In this document: one piece after another, positions 1 through 6,184 of the stretch
Numbering within the stretch: position 1 is the first letter of the stretch
Layout of the letters: every line of letters begins with the position of its first letter
Source: a virus
Virus record (IMG/VR): IMGVR_UViG_3300020205_001242
Location: 1-21,352 of that record
DNA: 21,352 nucleotides
Reading direction: 5' to 3' (one strand)
The notes under the pieces: generated by a model
The model's database searches: none
Told to the model about the DNA's origin: nothing
Seen by the model: only the letters and a program-made list of their open reading frames with translations
Program-made: the position numbers and the translations under genes

Positions 1-227
1 CACTTACACTTACGGAACTTGGTTGTATTCAAACCTTTTGAAATCAGTTCCAGTTTGCCATCAGCAAGGCAGAAGATTCCATATCGTGAGTTATGAAAAA
101 TGTTGTTAATCCAGGAATCTTGAGTATCAGCACTGACCTTAAAAAAGATCGAAGTGTGACTACCAAGAGTGCTAGTATCAGTGTGAAGATAAGGGAATGA
201 CATTGTGGTTTCAGTGGAAGTGCTCAT
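1..227 (-). CDS. Hypothetical protein, C-terminus cut by window edge
   Basis: Open frame from an ATG inside promoter-element copy 1 (MSTSTETTM...) running off the left edge without a stop. A second in-frame ATG at 203 (MSFPYLHTDTS) is preceded by ACTGAAACCACA, the same leader seen before the gene ending at 810, so 203 is an equally plausible start. No motif recognised. It is the only gene visible in its transcription unit. Confidence 0.6.
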   Translation of the reverse strand, partial: MSTSTETTMSFPYLHTDTSTLGSHTSIFFKVSADTQDSWINNIFHNSRYGIFCLADGKLELISKGLNTTKFRKCK

Positions 228-263
228 ACTATAGGTCCAGTTTGGAGGTGAGTAACTTTAATT
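222..263 (-). promoter_or_regulatory. Repeated early-type promoter element, copy 1
   Basis: Minus strand reads AATTAAAGTTACTCACC, then TCCAAACTGGACC, then TATAGT (-10-like), then ATGAGC. It precedes the gene at 1-227. The spacing from GTTACT (candidate -35) to TATAGT is 17 nt, and it is the same in all copies. Confidence 0.75.
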
Positions 264-274
264 CAATCGTTCAG

Positions 275-430
275 TTATAGACACCAATCAGCACCTTCAG
301 GATCAAACAATGTCCAATTAACTAGGTCCTCTTGAATGATATTTTCTTGGGCAAAATCTCTGGCATCTTGTTCAGTCTCGAACTCGTGAAAGTTGAGAAT
401 ATCGTCGTCATTTTGTAGAATAAAAGTCAT
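275..430 (-). CDS. Small acidic hypothetical protein (51 aa)
   Basis: ATG at 430 overlaps the TGA of the upstream gene (TGATG), which suggests translational coupling; it ends at a TAA at 275. The product begins MTFILQNDDDILNFHEFETE and ends GADWCL. It is acidic, with no TM segment and no motif I recognise. It is the second and last gene of the unit started by element copy 2. Confidence 0.7.
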   Translation of the reverse strand: MTFILQNDDDILNFHEFETEQDARDFAQENIIQEDLVNWTLFDPEGADWCL

Positions 431-747
431 CAGTTAAGCACCATACCTTCAGTGAAAGGAACTGTGTTGCCATTATCAATCACAAACCATTCAAAGTCAC
501 GTTGAAAGATACGGGCATCATTTCCGTGCTCTTTCAATAGAGCATTGAGACGTGATTTGGTGGTTGGAGTTTTATACCCACAGGTGTAAAGTTCAAGGAA
601 GGTATCACCAATCGTTGCGATATGATTGCCATGCAGCATAACATATGAAGCGTCACGTTCGGTCGAATAAGTTACCTCCGTGTTGTCATTTTTCCAGTCA
701 GTGCAATCAATGATTGCTTTATTCATTTGGAGTTCAATCTTTCGCAT
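430..747 (-). CDS. Conserved-type cyanophage hypothetical protein (105 aa)
   Basis: Starts at the ATG at 747, about 22 nt beyond the -10-like box of element copy 2. Here the element's own ATG is mutated to ATA, so this gene shows that the element does not have to supply the start. The C-terminal half (GYKTPTTKSRLNALLKE, then an aromatic FEWFVIDNG and FTEGM) resembles a small phage protein family I have seen in cyanophages and podoviruses; function unknown. An internal ATG at 726 is an alternative start. Confidence 0.8.
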   Translation of the reverse strand: MRKIELQMNKAIIDCTDWKNDNTEVTYSTERDASYVMLHGNHIATIGDTFLELYTCGYKTPTTKSRLNALLKEHGNDARIFQRDFEWFVIDNGNTVPFTEGMVLN

Positions 748-763
748 GGTAGGAAGTTTCAGT

Positions 764-805
764 GCTTATACTATAGGTCCAGTTTGGAGGTGAGTAACTT
801 TAATT
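764..805 (-). promoter_or_regulatory. Repeated early-type promoter element, copy 2
   Basis: Same element, with TATAGT followed by ATAAGC instead of ATGAGC. It drives genes 430-747 and 275-430. Confidence 0.75.
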
Positions 806-809
806 GTGA

Positions 810-992
810 CTACAGAGAGAATACTTTATATGTCACAAGTTGGGAATCTTGATCATACTTTTCATAGGACCAAGTTCCCTCAGTTTGTTCAACATAAGAG
901 TGAACATTGTCGTTGGAATCTTCTTTCCAAAATGCCCCAGTTTCAGGTTGGAAGAAATAACCAGAAGCGATAAGTGCGTCAGTGAATGTCAT
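810..992 (-). CDS. Hypothetical protein, paralogue of 3374-3607 (60 aa)
   Basis: Begins MTFTDALIASGYFFQPETG. The gene at 3374-3607 begins MMTFTEALIASGYVFDDEN, so the two are paralogues sharing a short N-terminal signature. The ATG at 992 is preferred to an upstream in-frame TTG at 1016 because the leader ACTGAAACCACA before it recurs elsewhere. Rich in Asp, Glu, Tyr and Trp; function unknown. Second gene of the unit started by element copy 3. Confidence 0.75.
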   Translation of the reverse strand: MTFTDALIASGYFFQPETGAFWKEDSNDNVHSYVEQTEGTWSYEKYDQDSQLVTYKVFSL

Positions 993-1019
993 TGTGGTTT
1001 CAGTGTTAAGTGACAATAA

Positions 1020-1229
1020 TCAGGCAGCGATTGCAGACTCTAGACATACCTCACGGGTTTCTAGGATAGCATAATCAAAACCCTCAAATTCTTCTAGGTG
1101 CTTTTGATAAGCAACAGCAGTAGAGAAACAATCAAACAAGCGGAGAGATTTGAAGTTTTCACCTTCATAATCAATTCCACCGATTACAGCGTAGACTTTA
1201 GACATTTCAGGCATTTGGGAAGCGTTCAT
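1020..1229 (-). CDS. Hypothetical phage protein (69 aa or 61 aa)
   Basis: Three in-frame ATGs: 1229 (inside element copy 3), 1214 and 1205. The product from 1205, MSKVYAVIGGIDYEGENF, looks like the natural N-terminus of a small family common in phages (VYxVxGxxxYEGE...). It continues FDCFSTAVAYQKHLEE and ends with a Tyr/Ile-rich strand. Function unknown. First gene of a two-gene unit. Confidence 0.75.
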   Translation of the reverse strand: MNASQMPEMSKVYAVIGGIDYEGENFKSLRLFDCFSTAVAYQKHLEEFEGFDYAILETREVCLESAIAA

Positions 1230-1265
1230 ACTATAGGCTCACTTTCAAGGTGAGTAACTTTAATT
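1224..1265 (-). promoter_or_regulatory. Repeated early-type promoter element, copy 3 (divergent)
   Basis: Most divergent full copy: the spacer reads CCTTGAAAGTGAGCC and the start is ATGAAC. The -10-like TATAGT and AATTAAAGTTACTCACC are intact. The TAA in AATTAAAG ends the upstream gene at 1260. Confidence 0.7.
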
Positions 1266-1400
1266 GACCTCTACATCTGGTCCTTCAACATCGCAAAACT
1301 CCATCAAAAAATAATCAATACTTAGACCAAGTTTCGATGCTTCAGTGTTACATTCGTCATATTGTGCTTGCGAAAGAATGTAGAAATCAGTCTCAATCAT
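1260..1400 (-). CDS. Small hypothetical protein with YFLMEF motif (46 aa)
   Basis: ATG at 1400, overlapping the end of the upstream gene by 8 nt (ATGATTGA). The stop TAA lies inside element copy 3. Product: MIETDFYILSQAQYDECN, later LGLSIDYFLMEF and an acidic tail. The SIDYFLMEF stretch resembles TVEYFLAEF in the protein at 16926-17063, suggesting distant paralogy. Fourth gene of the unit from element copy 4. Confidence 0.7.
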   Translation of the reverse strand: MIETDFYILSQAQYDECNTEASKLGLSIDYFLMEFCDVEGPDVEVN

Positions 1401-1545
1401 TGGGTGAGATAATGTCTGCTACGGTGTGCAATGTGCTTGAGGTTATGTTGCGAACTCCAGGCGAGAGTATAAACGCAACGATGAAGATAAGTGCGATTGT
1501 TCTCACTTTATCTGGTGACTTGAATGTTAGACTTTTGCGTGACAT
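1393..1545 (-). CDS. Small single-TM membrane peptide (50 aa)
   Basis: Begins MSRKSLTFKSPDKVRTIALI with a hydrophobic run (IALIFIVAFIL, about residues 17-27) after a basic N-terminus, so it probably sits in the host inner membrane or thylakoid. It overlaps the next gene by 8 nt. Plus-strand frames over this stretch are weaker candidates because all neighbours are on the minus strand. Function unknown. Confidence 0.65.
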   Translation of the reverse strand: MSRKSLTFKSPDKVRTIALIFIVAFILSPGVRNITSSTLHTVADIISPND

Positions 1546-1550
1546 TCAAA

Positions 1551-1766
1551 CTAAGATCCACCGTACACATATTCGATTACACCTGCCTCATCAAGTCCTA
1601 CAGATTCGATGACAGTGAATCGTGCATAGTTATCAAACTCATCTGCATAGTAATCTCCAACCTCTTTGATAAACAATTCGCGGCACTGATCTTTAGACTC
1701 TGCAGCAATAACTACCATTCCAGAGGTATAATCAGAGAGGACGTTGTTGATGATAAACAGTTTCAT
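1551..1766 (-). CDS. Hypothetical protein, MKLFIINNVLSDY type (71 aa)
   Basis: Begins MKLFIINNVLSDYTSGMVVI, then AAESKDQCRELFIKEVG and ends VIEYVYGGS. It shares layout with the protein at 16547-16780 (MKYLYIVDHF..., VIAKDDNECFDLIKEY..., VVESFTT), which suggests a small phage family present twice here. Leader AACTGAAACC precedes the ATG. Function unknown. Confidence 0.8.
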   Translation of the reverse strand: MKLFIINNVLSDYTSGMVVIAAESKDQCRELFIKEVGDYYADEFDNYARFTVIESVGLDEAGVIEYVYGGS

Positions 1767-1781
1767 GGTTTCAGTTAAGTT

Positions 1782-2012
1782 TCAGTCGAAGCGAGAGGAT
1801 AGATCAGGACCAGGATTCTCAAGGTGTGCGACACTATCAGCAACACCTTCAGCAGTTAGTGCAAACTGTACTTTTTTGCCTTCGTGATAGATGTCAAAGA
1901 CAGATTGTACATAAGGTGTCAGATTGCCTTGCGAATCCCAGGCATTTCGTGTATGCGAAGTCTCAACGATTTGGTAGACTTTAAAGGTGAGGGGAGAAGT
2001 GTAAGTGCTCAT
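1782..2012 (-). CDS. Hypothetical protein (76 aa)
   Basis: The only in-frame ATG is the one inside element copy 4 (MSTYTSPLTFKVYQIVETS), so here the element appears to provide the genuine start codon. Product ends HLENPGPDLSSRFD. No motif recognised. First gene of a four-gene unit (2012 to 1260). Confidence 0.75.
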   Translation of the reverse strand: MSTYTSPLTFKVYQIVETSHTRNAWDSQGNLTPYVQSVFDIYHEGKKVQFALTAEGVADSVAHLENPGPDLSSRFD

Positions 2013-2048
2013 ACTATAGGTCCACTTTGAAGGTGAGTAACTTTAATT
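2007..2048 (-). promoter_or_regulatory. Repeated early-type promoter element, copy 4
   Basis: Spacer CCTTCAAAGTGGACC, -10-like TATAGT, start ATGAGC. Its AATTAAAG supplies the TAA of the upstream gene ending at 2043. Confidence 0.75.
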
Positions 2049-2231
2049 CAACTTGATGTTCCAGTCAACATCTGCAGTAAGATTGACCCAAAAGTGATTC
2101 TTACCGTTAGCAGAGGTTAGAAACACTTTGTCTCCCTTATGTTGTTCTACAATACATTCACTATTGCGATTCATTAAGTTACAGAAACGATTGGTAGATT
2201 TCTTGCTCTTGGGAGTTACAAATGCAGTCAT
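2043..2231 (-). CDS. Conserved-type cyanophage hypothetical protein (62 aa)
   Basis: The ATG at 2231 lies 4 nt after the upstream TGA and is preferred to the ATG at 2264, which would overlap the upstream gene by 29 nt. Product: MTAFVTPKSKKSTNRFCNLM, then ECIVEQHKGDKVFLTS and NGKNHFWVNL. The SKKSxNRF...VEQ...NGKxxFWV pattern is one I recognise from many cyanophage hypotheticals; function unknown. It ends on the TAA inside element copy 4. Confidence 0.8.
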   Translation of the reverse strand: MTAFVTPKSKKSTNRFCNLMNRNSECIVEQHKGDKVFLTSANGKNHFWVNLTADVDWNIKLN

Positions 2232-2235
2232 TGGT

Positions 2236-2463
2236 TCAGTTATAGAAACGATCGGCAATCTCATTGCGGAGACGATTTAGAGTTGTCACATTTGAAATAT
2301 AACCAATCTCAGAGTTAAGATTATCTTCAAAGGTCGCATATCCAAGAATGTTGACAATATCACTCACATACAGTTTGCCATAAGATTGCAGTTCTTCTTC
2401 GTCAAACTGGTTGAAATAACGAACCAGAAAGTTGAGTGCTTCAGTGTAAGTATCTTGAGTCAT
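2236..2463 (-). CDS. Hypothetical protein (75 aa)
   Basis: ATG at 2463 preceded by ATACTGAA. Product begins MTQDTYTEALNFLVRYFNQF and is helical and acidic, ending NEIADRFYN. No motif recognised. Second of three genes downstream of element copy 5. Confidence 0.75.
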   Translation of the reverse strand: MTQDTYTEALNFLVRYFNQFDEEELQSYGKLYVSDIVNILGYATFEDNLNSEIGYISNVTTLNRLRNEIADRFYN

Positions 2464-2499
2464 TTCAGTATCAAATAGTGGTAAAACAGTTAGTGAGAA

Positions 2500-2691
2500 T
2501 CAGTTGCCGAAGAAGGCATCAAACTCGTCTGCAATCTGATCAATTAGTTCATCAGTTGCGTTAATGTCAAAGACATTACAAACCCAGTCTACACAATCAT
2601 TCAGATCGGTGTGATTGTCACGCATAAAAGAACGCAGACAGGGAGAGATAACAGTCTCGAAGTAGGTTTCGGTCATTTGGGAAGTGCTCAT
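2500..2691 (-). CDS. Hypothetical acidic protein (63 aa)
   Basis: Start in element copy 5 (MSTSQMTETYFETVISPCL) or at the second Met (2676). The remainder is acidic and helical (DLNDCVDWVCNVFDINATDELIDQIADEFDAFFGN in part). No TM segment, no motif. First gene of the unit. Confidence 0.75.
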   Translation of the reverse strand: MSTSQMTETYFETVISPCLRSFMRDNHTDLNDCVDWVCNVFDINATDELIDQIADEFDAFFGN

Positions 2692-2727
2692 ACTATAGGT
2701 CCAGTTTGAAGGTGAGTAACTTTAATT
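2686..2727 (-). promoter_or_regulatory. Repeated early-type promoter element, copy 5
   Basis: Spacer CCTTCAAACTGGACC, TATAGT, ATGAGC. Drives genes 2691 to 2043. Confidence 0.75.
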
Positions 2728-2738
2728 GACGGAGAGTT

Positions 2739-3092
2739 TCAGTTGCTCATCAGTGTGAGATAACCATCCTCAGAGAGAGTATCTTCAGACATTTGGACAT
2801 TGCGAGCACAGGCAACTGCATCAACAAAGTTATCAAAACTACCGAAGTTCTTTTGATTACCAACCCAGCAACCTTTGTACTCATAAATCATAGCTTCGAC
2901 AGTAAATACATCGTTTTTGAAGTTACGATCTACACTGTGCTTGATATAAACTTTCCCGTCATTTCGGGTGTACTTGTCAAAGATGGAGGACTTGAAAGTA
3001 AGAGTGAAATCAGTGATAAAATCACCAGTCAGGTTGATGCTTTTGTGGAAGAGAGTTTCAGTCATTTTTGTGGTTTTGGTATTATTGCTCAT
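2739..3092 (-). CDS. Hypothetical protein (117 aa)
   Basis: Start in element copy 6 (MSNNTKTTKMTETLFHKS) or the second Met at 3065. The middle looks like beta strands (KVYIKHSVDRNFKNDVFTV), followed by YEYKGCWVGNQKNFGSF and NFVDAVACARN, a layout like a small single-domain fold. No catalytic motif seen. Only gene of its unit. Confidence 0.8.
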   Translation of the reverse strand: MSNNTKTTKMTETLFHKSINLTGDFITDFTLTFKSSIFDKYTRNDGKVYIKHSVDRNFKNDVFTVEAMIYEYKGCWVGNQKNFGSFDNFVDAVACARNVQMSEDTLSEDGYLTLMSN

Positions 3093-3128
3093 ACTATAGG
3101 TCCAGTTTCGAGGTGAGTAACTTTAATT
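3087..3128 (-). promoter_or_regulatory. Repeated early-type promoter element, copy 6
   Basis: Spacer CCTCGAAACTGGACC, TATAGT, ATGAGC. The TAA in AATTAAAG ends the gene at 3123. Confidence 0.75.
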
Positions 3129-3347
3129 GGTTGCCTCTTGTGTTACACTTTCCACCAGTTCTTGCAGTTCATCGTCATCATAATAGTGCGACAGTTCTTC
3201 CATCAATTCACTCTCTTTATAGTCAATCATACTATCACAAATCGTGTCAATCGCAAATGCACACAAATCGCGCACGTCCATATTATCAACAACTCGTTCA
3301 GCATAAAGTTGAACAATCTTGGAAAGTTGGTCTTGAGAAAGTGTCAT
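3123..3347 (-). CDS. Conserved-type cyanophage hypothetical protein (74 aa)
   Basis: Start at 3347 gives MTLSQDQLSKIVQLYAERVV, then NMDVRDLCAFAIDTI and ESELMEELSHYYDDDELQ. This matches a small acidic helical family I recognise from cyanophages. A start at 3377, overlapping the upstream stop (ATGA), would add ten residues and cannot be excluded. Function unknown. Last of four genes after element copy 7. Confidence 0.8.
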   Translation of the reverse strand: MTLSQDQLSKIVQLYAERVVDNMDVRDLCAFAIDTICDSMIDYKESELMEELSHYYDDDELQELVESVTQEATN

Positions 3348-3373
3348 TTTGTTTGTGAAGTTAGGAAGGGAAA

Positions 3374-3607
3374 TCATTGTGCAGAATTGGGAACGCAAGT
3401 ATCATCGACGTTCACAGTAGTTTCGATGAGAACATCAAAATCATCACTCATCTTGATATAATTCCAGAGAGTGTCAGTCTCATCATCCACATTTTCCTGA
3501 TAAAGATGAATGAAACCGTCATCATCTTGTTTTACATAACAACCATCATAATTCTCATCATCAAATACATAACCAGATGCAATCAGTGCTTCAGTAAATG
3601 TCATCAT
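3374..3607 (-). CDS. Hypothetical protein, paralogue of 810-992 (77 aa)
   Basis: MMTFTEALIASGYVFDDENY matches MTFTDALIASGYFFQPE of the gene ending at 810. Both have a conserved N-terminal signature followed by acidic, aromatic sequence. Start by TGATG overlap with the upstream gene (ATG at 3607 or 3604). Function unknown. Confidence 0.75.
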   Translation of the reverse strand: MMTFTEALIASGYVFDDENYDGCYVKQDDDGFIHLYQENVDDETDTLWNYIKMSDDFDVLIETTVNVDDTCVPNSAQ

Positions 3608-3738
3608 TTGCAGTAGTTAGGGTTAATTTGGCAGAACTGATCTGCTTGGCGTTCTTGATACTCACTAGTCGTTGCGTGTGCAATCAAACCAAAGCGAAGA
3701 CCGAGTGCCAGAGTAGCAATCAAAAAAGCAATTCGCAT
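3604..3738 (-). CDS. Small protein with signal-peptide-like N-terminus (44 aa)
   Basis: MRIAFLIATLALGLRFGLIA is a basic N-terminus plus hydrophobic core, then HATTSEYQERQADQFCQ and two Cys near the end. This suggests export or membrane anchoring. Its stop overlaps the start of the next gene. No lipobox is evident. Function unknown. Confidence 0.65.
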   Translation of the reverse strand: MRIAFLIATLALGLRFGLIAHATTSEYQERQADQFCQINPNYCK

Positions 3739-3744
3739 TACTAA

Positions 3745-3915
3745 TCAATCAACGACAGAGTAACAAGCAACCCAGGAAGGAATCCCAGAGAGTGATAACG
3801 AACCATTGCGGGCATCGCAATAGTCTTGTGCGTCATCTTCAGTGTAGAAAGGTCCAATATACTCGGGAGAATTGAGTGCATTGGAATCAAAACGGACGGT
3901 GAAAGTGTTGCTCAT
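3745..3915 (-). CDS. Hypothetical protein (56 aa)
   Basis: MSNTFTVRFDSNALNSPEYI, then GPFYTEDDAQDYCDARNG. The only in-frame ATG is the one in element copy 7, again pointing to real use of the element's start codon. No motif recognised. First gene of the unit. Confidence 0.7.
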   Translation of the reverse strand: MSNTFTVRFDSNALNSPEYIGPFYTEDDAQDYCDARNGSLSLSGIPSWVACYSVVD

Positions 3916-3951
3916 ACTATAGGTCCAGTTTCGAGGTGAGTAACTTTAATT
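3910..3951 (-). promoter_or_regulatory. Repeated early-type promoter element, copy 7
   Basis: Spacer CCTCGAAACTGGACC, TATAGT, ATGAGC. Upstream gene stop (AAGTAATTAAAG) abuts it. Confidence 0.75.
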
Positions 3952-4093
3952 ACTTGAAACTTACGTTCACTCCTACTACCTTTGCTGTAGGATTTCGTGC
4001 TGTTGCTGTCTCGCGGGCATCTTTGGGAGAGTTAGCATACACTTCCTCCTTGAAGACTTTGCCACCAACGTATAGATCAACGATGTACTTCAT
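3950..4093 (-). CDS. Conserved-type cyanophage hypothetical protein (47 aa)
   Basis: MKYIVDLYVGGKVFKEEVYA, then NSPKDARETATARNPTAKVV and GVNVSFK. This is a short beta-alpha-beta-like protein that I recognise as a common cyanophage hypothetical (MKYxVDLYVGGK...ARNPxAKVxGxNxSFK). Function unknown. It follows the ~87-nt repeat at 4135-4221 and is the last gene of the unit from element copy 8. Confidence 0.8.
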   Translation of the reverse strand: MKYIVDLYVGGKVFKEEVYANSPKDARETATARNPTAKVVGVNVSFK

Positions 4094-4134
4094 GAGTTTG
4101 TTTGTATTTTGAGAAAAGTTGATGATTTCACTGC

Positions 4135-4221
4135 AGTGGATGACCTTTGACCCGTGTGCAGTAGAATTGAAGAAAAAACAGGTTTTTGCTTCAGTGGTGG
4201 ACTGGGTTCTCAGCGAGACTC
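4135..4221 (-). repeat. Dispersed ~87-nt intergenic repeat, copy A
   Basis: Matches 9950-10037 over GGATGAC, TGTGCAG, AGAAAAA-CAGGTTTT, CAGTGGTGGAC and GTTCTCAG. On the minus strand both copies follow a gene stop and can form a short hairpin (here CAGT/ACTG around CCACC) plus an A5-CCTG-T5 hairpin, so the repeat may act as a terminator or processing site. The gap from 4094 to 4230 holds nothing else I can see. Confidence 0.55.
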
Positions 4222-4230
4222 AAGTGAGAC

Positions 4231-4422
4231 TCACAGGGTCTGCCAGTCTTGTGCCTCTTTCAAGTTAGAGTTAAAGAACTTTTGTAGGATAGACTCAATT
4301 ACTGGTTGCCACTGTTTATCTTTAATTGAGTCACGATTCTGTGCTTCAACAAGAAACTTAAGAATGCAAGTCTCCTCATTGGCAGTGAAGTCAACGCGAG
4401 TGAAAGTGTAACCGTCGGTCAT
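4231..4422 (-). CDS. Hypothetical protein (63 aa)
   Basis: The ATG at 4422 overlaps the upstream TGA (TGATGA); a longer frame would need a TTG. Product MTDGYTFTRVDFTANEETCI, then LKFLVEAQNRDSIKDKQWQP and FFNSNLKEAQDWQTL. No motif recognised. Confidence 0.75.
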   Translation of the reverse strand: MTDGYTFTRVDFTANEETCILKFLVEAQNRDSIKDKQWQPVIESILQKFFNSNLKEAQDWQTL

Positions 4423-4580
4423 CAATCATCTCCAAAGTTGTTAGCAAGAAAGTCTTCAAGTTCAGCGAGTTTGGTAGGAGTTAATGTCCAAACATATTCG
4501 CTGATGATTGTAGCGAGAAGGTCAGGATCTTCACGACATTTCTCATTCAGAAAGAACTCAAGTTCAGTGAGTTTGTTCAT
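4422..4580 (-). CDS. Hypothetical acidic helical protein (52 aa)
   Basis: MNKLTELEFFLNEKCREDPD, then YVWTLTPTKLAELEDFLANN. It holds two similar leucine-rich helices (LTELEFFLNE and LAELEDFLAN), suggesting an internal duplication or a helical hairpin. Function unknown. Third of five genes after element copy 8. Confidence 0.7.
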   Translation of the reverse strand: MNKLTELEFFLNEKCREDPDLLATIISEYVWTLTPTKLAELEDFLANNFGDD

Positions 4581-4582
4581 AA

Positions 4583-4750
4583 TCAAACAGGAAAAACTTC
4601 TACAGAACGAATAAGATTTGTGCGATCTTGTGCTAGGTAATCATCAGCGATTTTACCACAAGATGAACGAGATTGAATAATCTTTTCCTCATAGAGATTC
4701 TCATCTTCATCAGGAACCCAATACTCAATCAGCATACGGTAGTTGTTCAT
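4583..4750 (-). CDS. Hypothetical protein (55 aa)
   Basis: The ATG at 4750 overlaps the stop of the upstream gene (TGATG). Product MNNYRMLIEYWVPDEDENLY, ending NLIRSVEVFPV. Predicted mixed alpha/beta; no motif recognised. Confidence 0.7.
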   Translation of the reverse strand: MNNYRMLIEYWVPDEDENLYEEKIIQSRSSCGKIADDYLAQDRTNLIRSVEVFPV

Positions 4751-4998
4751 CAGTAGTGTGCCTCAGAGTAGTCAAGAACTTCGCTGTACTTAGCGATACC
4801 ATCATAGCAACGCTTTGCCATTTCAGAGTCACCTTCAGCAACGTAACCTTTCAGAAACTCAAAGCAGTATTTGATACGCTGCTCAGGAGTAACTTTAGCG
4901 AGTTGTTGTTGCTTACGCTCATAAGCGGCGTTGTATGCAAACATTTCACGATCTTCGAGGGAGATGTTGTGAAACTTGCGGTCAGTAGTGTTGCTCAT
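4750..4998 (-). CDS. Hypothetical protein (82 aa)
   Basis: MSNTTDRKFHNISLEDREMF, then a charged helix ERKQQQLAKVTPEQRIKYC and GIAKYSEVLDYSEAHY. There is no other Met near the N-terminus, so the ATG in element copy 8 is the likely start. No motif recognised. First gene of a five-gene unit. Confidence 0.75.
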   Translation of the reverse strand: MSNTTDRKFHNISLEDREMFAYNAAYERKQQQLAKVTPEQRIKYCFEFLKGYVAEGDSEMAKRCYDGIAKYSEVLDYSEAHY

Positions 4999-5034
4999 AC
5001 TATAGGTCCACTTTGAAGGTGAGTAACTTTAATT
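4993..5034 (-). promoter_or_regulatory. Repeated early-type promoter element, copy 8
   Basis: Spacer CCTTCAAAGTGGACC, TATAGT, ATGAGC. Drives genes 4998 to 3950. Confidence 0.75.
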
Positions 5035-5039
5035 GGTCG

Positions 5040-5303
5040 TTACCAAGTACCTCTTTGAACGTGAATGTTACGGATTTCAGTATAAATGAACTCTTTTAGT
5101 TTCTTGTCGTCAGTATTATCAAAAGCATAATAAAGACGATTCAAATACTCATCTTGCGTTGCACATTTGATTGTTTCTTTGCTGCTCATTCCAATCTCAT
5201 TCAGTGTAGAACCTGCCTTAACTTTGCTCTTGCCGAAGTTACCAGATATGCGACCTTCAGTACGAAGTTTGGGACGAATCTTTGAAAGGTTAGAGTATGT
5301 CAT
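5040..5303 (-). CDS. Basic hypothetical protein (87 aa)
   Basis: MTYSNLSKIRPKLRTEGRIS is strongly basic, followed by GNFGKSKVKAGSTLNEIG, and the C-terminus is mixed charge (DEYLNRLYYAFDNTDDKKLK). The basic N-terminus could bind nucleic acid, but that is a guess. Its ATG overlaps the upstream stop by 4 nt (ATGA). Last gene of the unit from element copy 9. Confidence 0.75.
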   Translation of the reverse strand: MTYSNLSKIRPKLRTEGRISGNFGKSKVKAGSTLNEIGMSSKETIKCATQDEYLNRLYYAFDNTDDKKLKEFIYTEIRNIHVQRGTW

Positions 5304-5485
5304 TCTTCCCCCAGTTCTTCATCGTCAACAGGGAACATTTCAGTATATTCTTCATCAGTCAAAGTAAGGAACTGAACATCAGCATCTTTGTGGTCTTCGG
5401 CATACATCAACTGATAATGTGCAAAGTGACTCAAACTGGTGCTGCCATACTCTACAACACCATCAACAAGGCAAAGGTAGTTCAT
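5300..5485 (-). CDS. Acidic hypothetical protein (61 aa)
   Basis: MNYLCLVDGVVEYGSTSLSH, then MYAEDHKDADVQFLTLTDEE and a very acidic tail (DDEELGEE). Overlaps both neighbours by 4 nt. Function unknown. Confidence 0.75.
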   Translation of the reverse strand: MNYLCLVDGVVEYGSTSLSHFAHYQLMYAEDHKDADVQFLTLTDEEYTEMFPVDDEELGEE

Positions 5486-5721
5486 CGTGCAACAATATCC
5501 ACGGATTCCAACAGCATCATCGCAAGTTCCATCTGATTGTCTTCATCAATCACAGGAATGTTTGCATCTACAAACTCACTTGCAAGTTGCCCCAAAAGTT
5601 CAATGGTTCGCTCATCCGCAAATACAGCAGTCGCAAACTCATTTTTGAATCCATCACGCAGAAGTTTAAGGGACTTTGTTACAGTGACTTCGTTAATTGT
5701 GTTGTTCATTGTGTAACTCAT
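5482..5721 (-). CDS. Hypothetical protein (79 aa)
   Basis: Start at 5721 overlaps the upstream stop (ATGA); a second Met at 5709 (MNNTINEVTVTKSL) is possible. Helical and acidic (ADERTIELLGQLASEFVDAN, then QMELAMMLLESVDIVAR). No motif recognised. Confidence 0.75.
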   Translation of the reverse strand: MSYTMNNTINEVTVTKSLKLLRDGFKNEFATAVFADERTIELLGQLASEFVDANIPVIDEDNQMELAMMLLESVDIVAR

Positions 5722-6149
5722 TTCGCGTACAAATAACCACCCGACCAGTCTGCATTTTCCAGCAGATACTCACGATCAGCAATTAATCGTAGGTCATAAC
5801 GAAAACCTTTAGCAGGTGCTTTCCAACTGGCAGACTTGTAAATCTGCCCTGTCTGCTTATCAATGAAGCAATGAACACTGCGGGAACCGCCACCATTAAC
5901 CAGAATCACTTTGTGATACTTTTTACCAGACTCAATAGTATAATCAATGTCACACTTGCCAGACTTGAGTTCATCAACCTTGCGAAGGTGATGCTCTACA
6001 TTCTCACCACGCTCAGCAGAATGCTGATGACCGCGAATAGAATACTGACGATAGTTGTCTTTCAGTGCTTCAATCAGCAGCAGAGTGTTCTTATACACAT
6101 TCTCTGCGATAGTTTGTTGTGCTTGTGCTTGCATTGTAGGAGTGCTCAT
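5718..6149 (-). CDS. Conserved-type phage hypothetical protein (143 aa)
   Basis: Start in element copy 9 (MSTPTMQAQAQQTIAENVYK) or at the Met at 6134. A helical N-terminal half with His-rich GHQHSAERGENVEHHL is followed by a beta domain with GGSRSVHCFIDKQTGQIYKS, then ASWKAPAKGFRYDL and GGYLYAK. The SVHxFIDxxTGxIYKxAxWKAPAKGxRYxL pattern is widespread in phage hypotheticals I recognise. Function unknown. First gene of a four-gene unit. Confidence 0.8.
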   Translation of the reverse strand: MSTPTMQAQAQQTIAENVYKNTLLLIEALKDNYRQYSIRGHQHSAERGENVEHHLRKVDELKSGKCDIDYTIESGKKYHKVILVNGGGSRSVHCFIDKQTGQIYKSASWKAPAKGFRYDLRLIADREYLLENADWSGGYLYAK

Positions 6150-6184
6150 ACTATAGGTCCACTTTGGAGGTGAGTAACTTTAAT
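6144..6184 (-). promoter_or_regulatory. Repeated early-type promoter element, copy 9
   Basis: Spacer CCTCCAAAGTGGACC, TATAGT, ATGAGC. GATTAAAG supplies the TAA of the methyltransferase-like gene at 6180. Confidence 0.75.

Noticed and set aside
222-263. GGAGGTGA as a Shine-Dalgarno for plus-strand genes
   Set aside because: On the plus strand it is followed by stop codons (GAGTAACTTTAATT) in every copy and no gene starts there.
1337-1778. Plus-strand reading frames of 84-91 residues
   Set aside because: They are antisense to well-spaced minus genes with coupled starts and stops, and their translations look unnatural.
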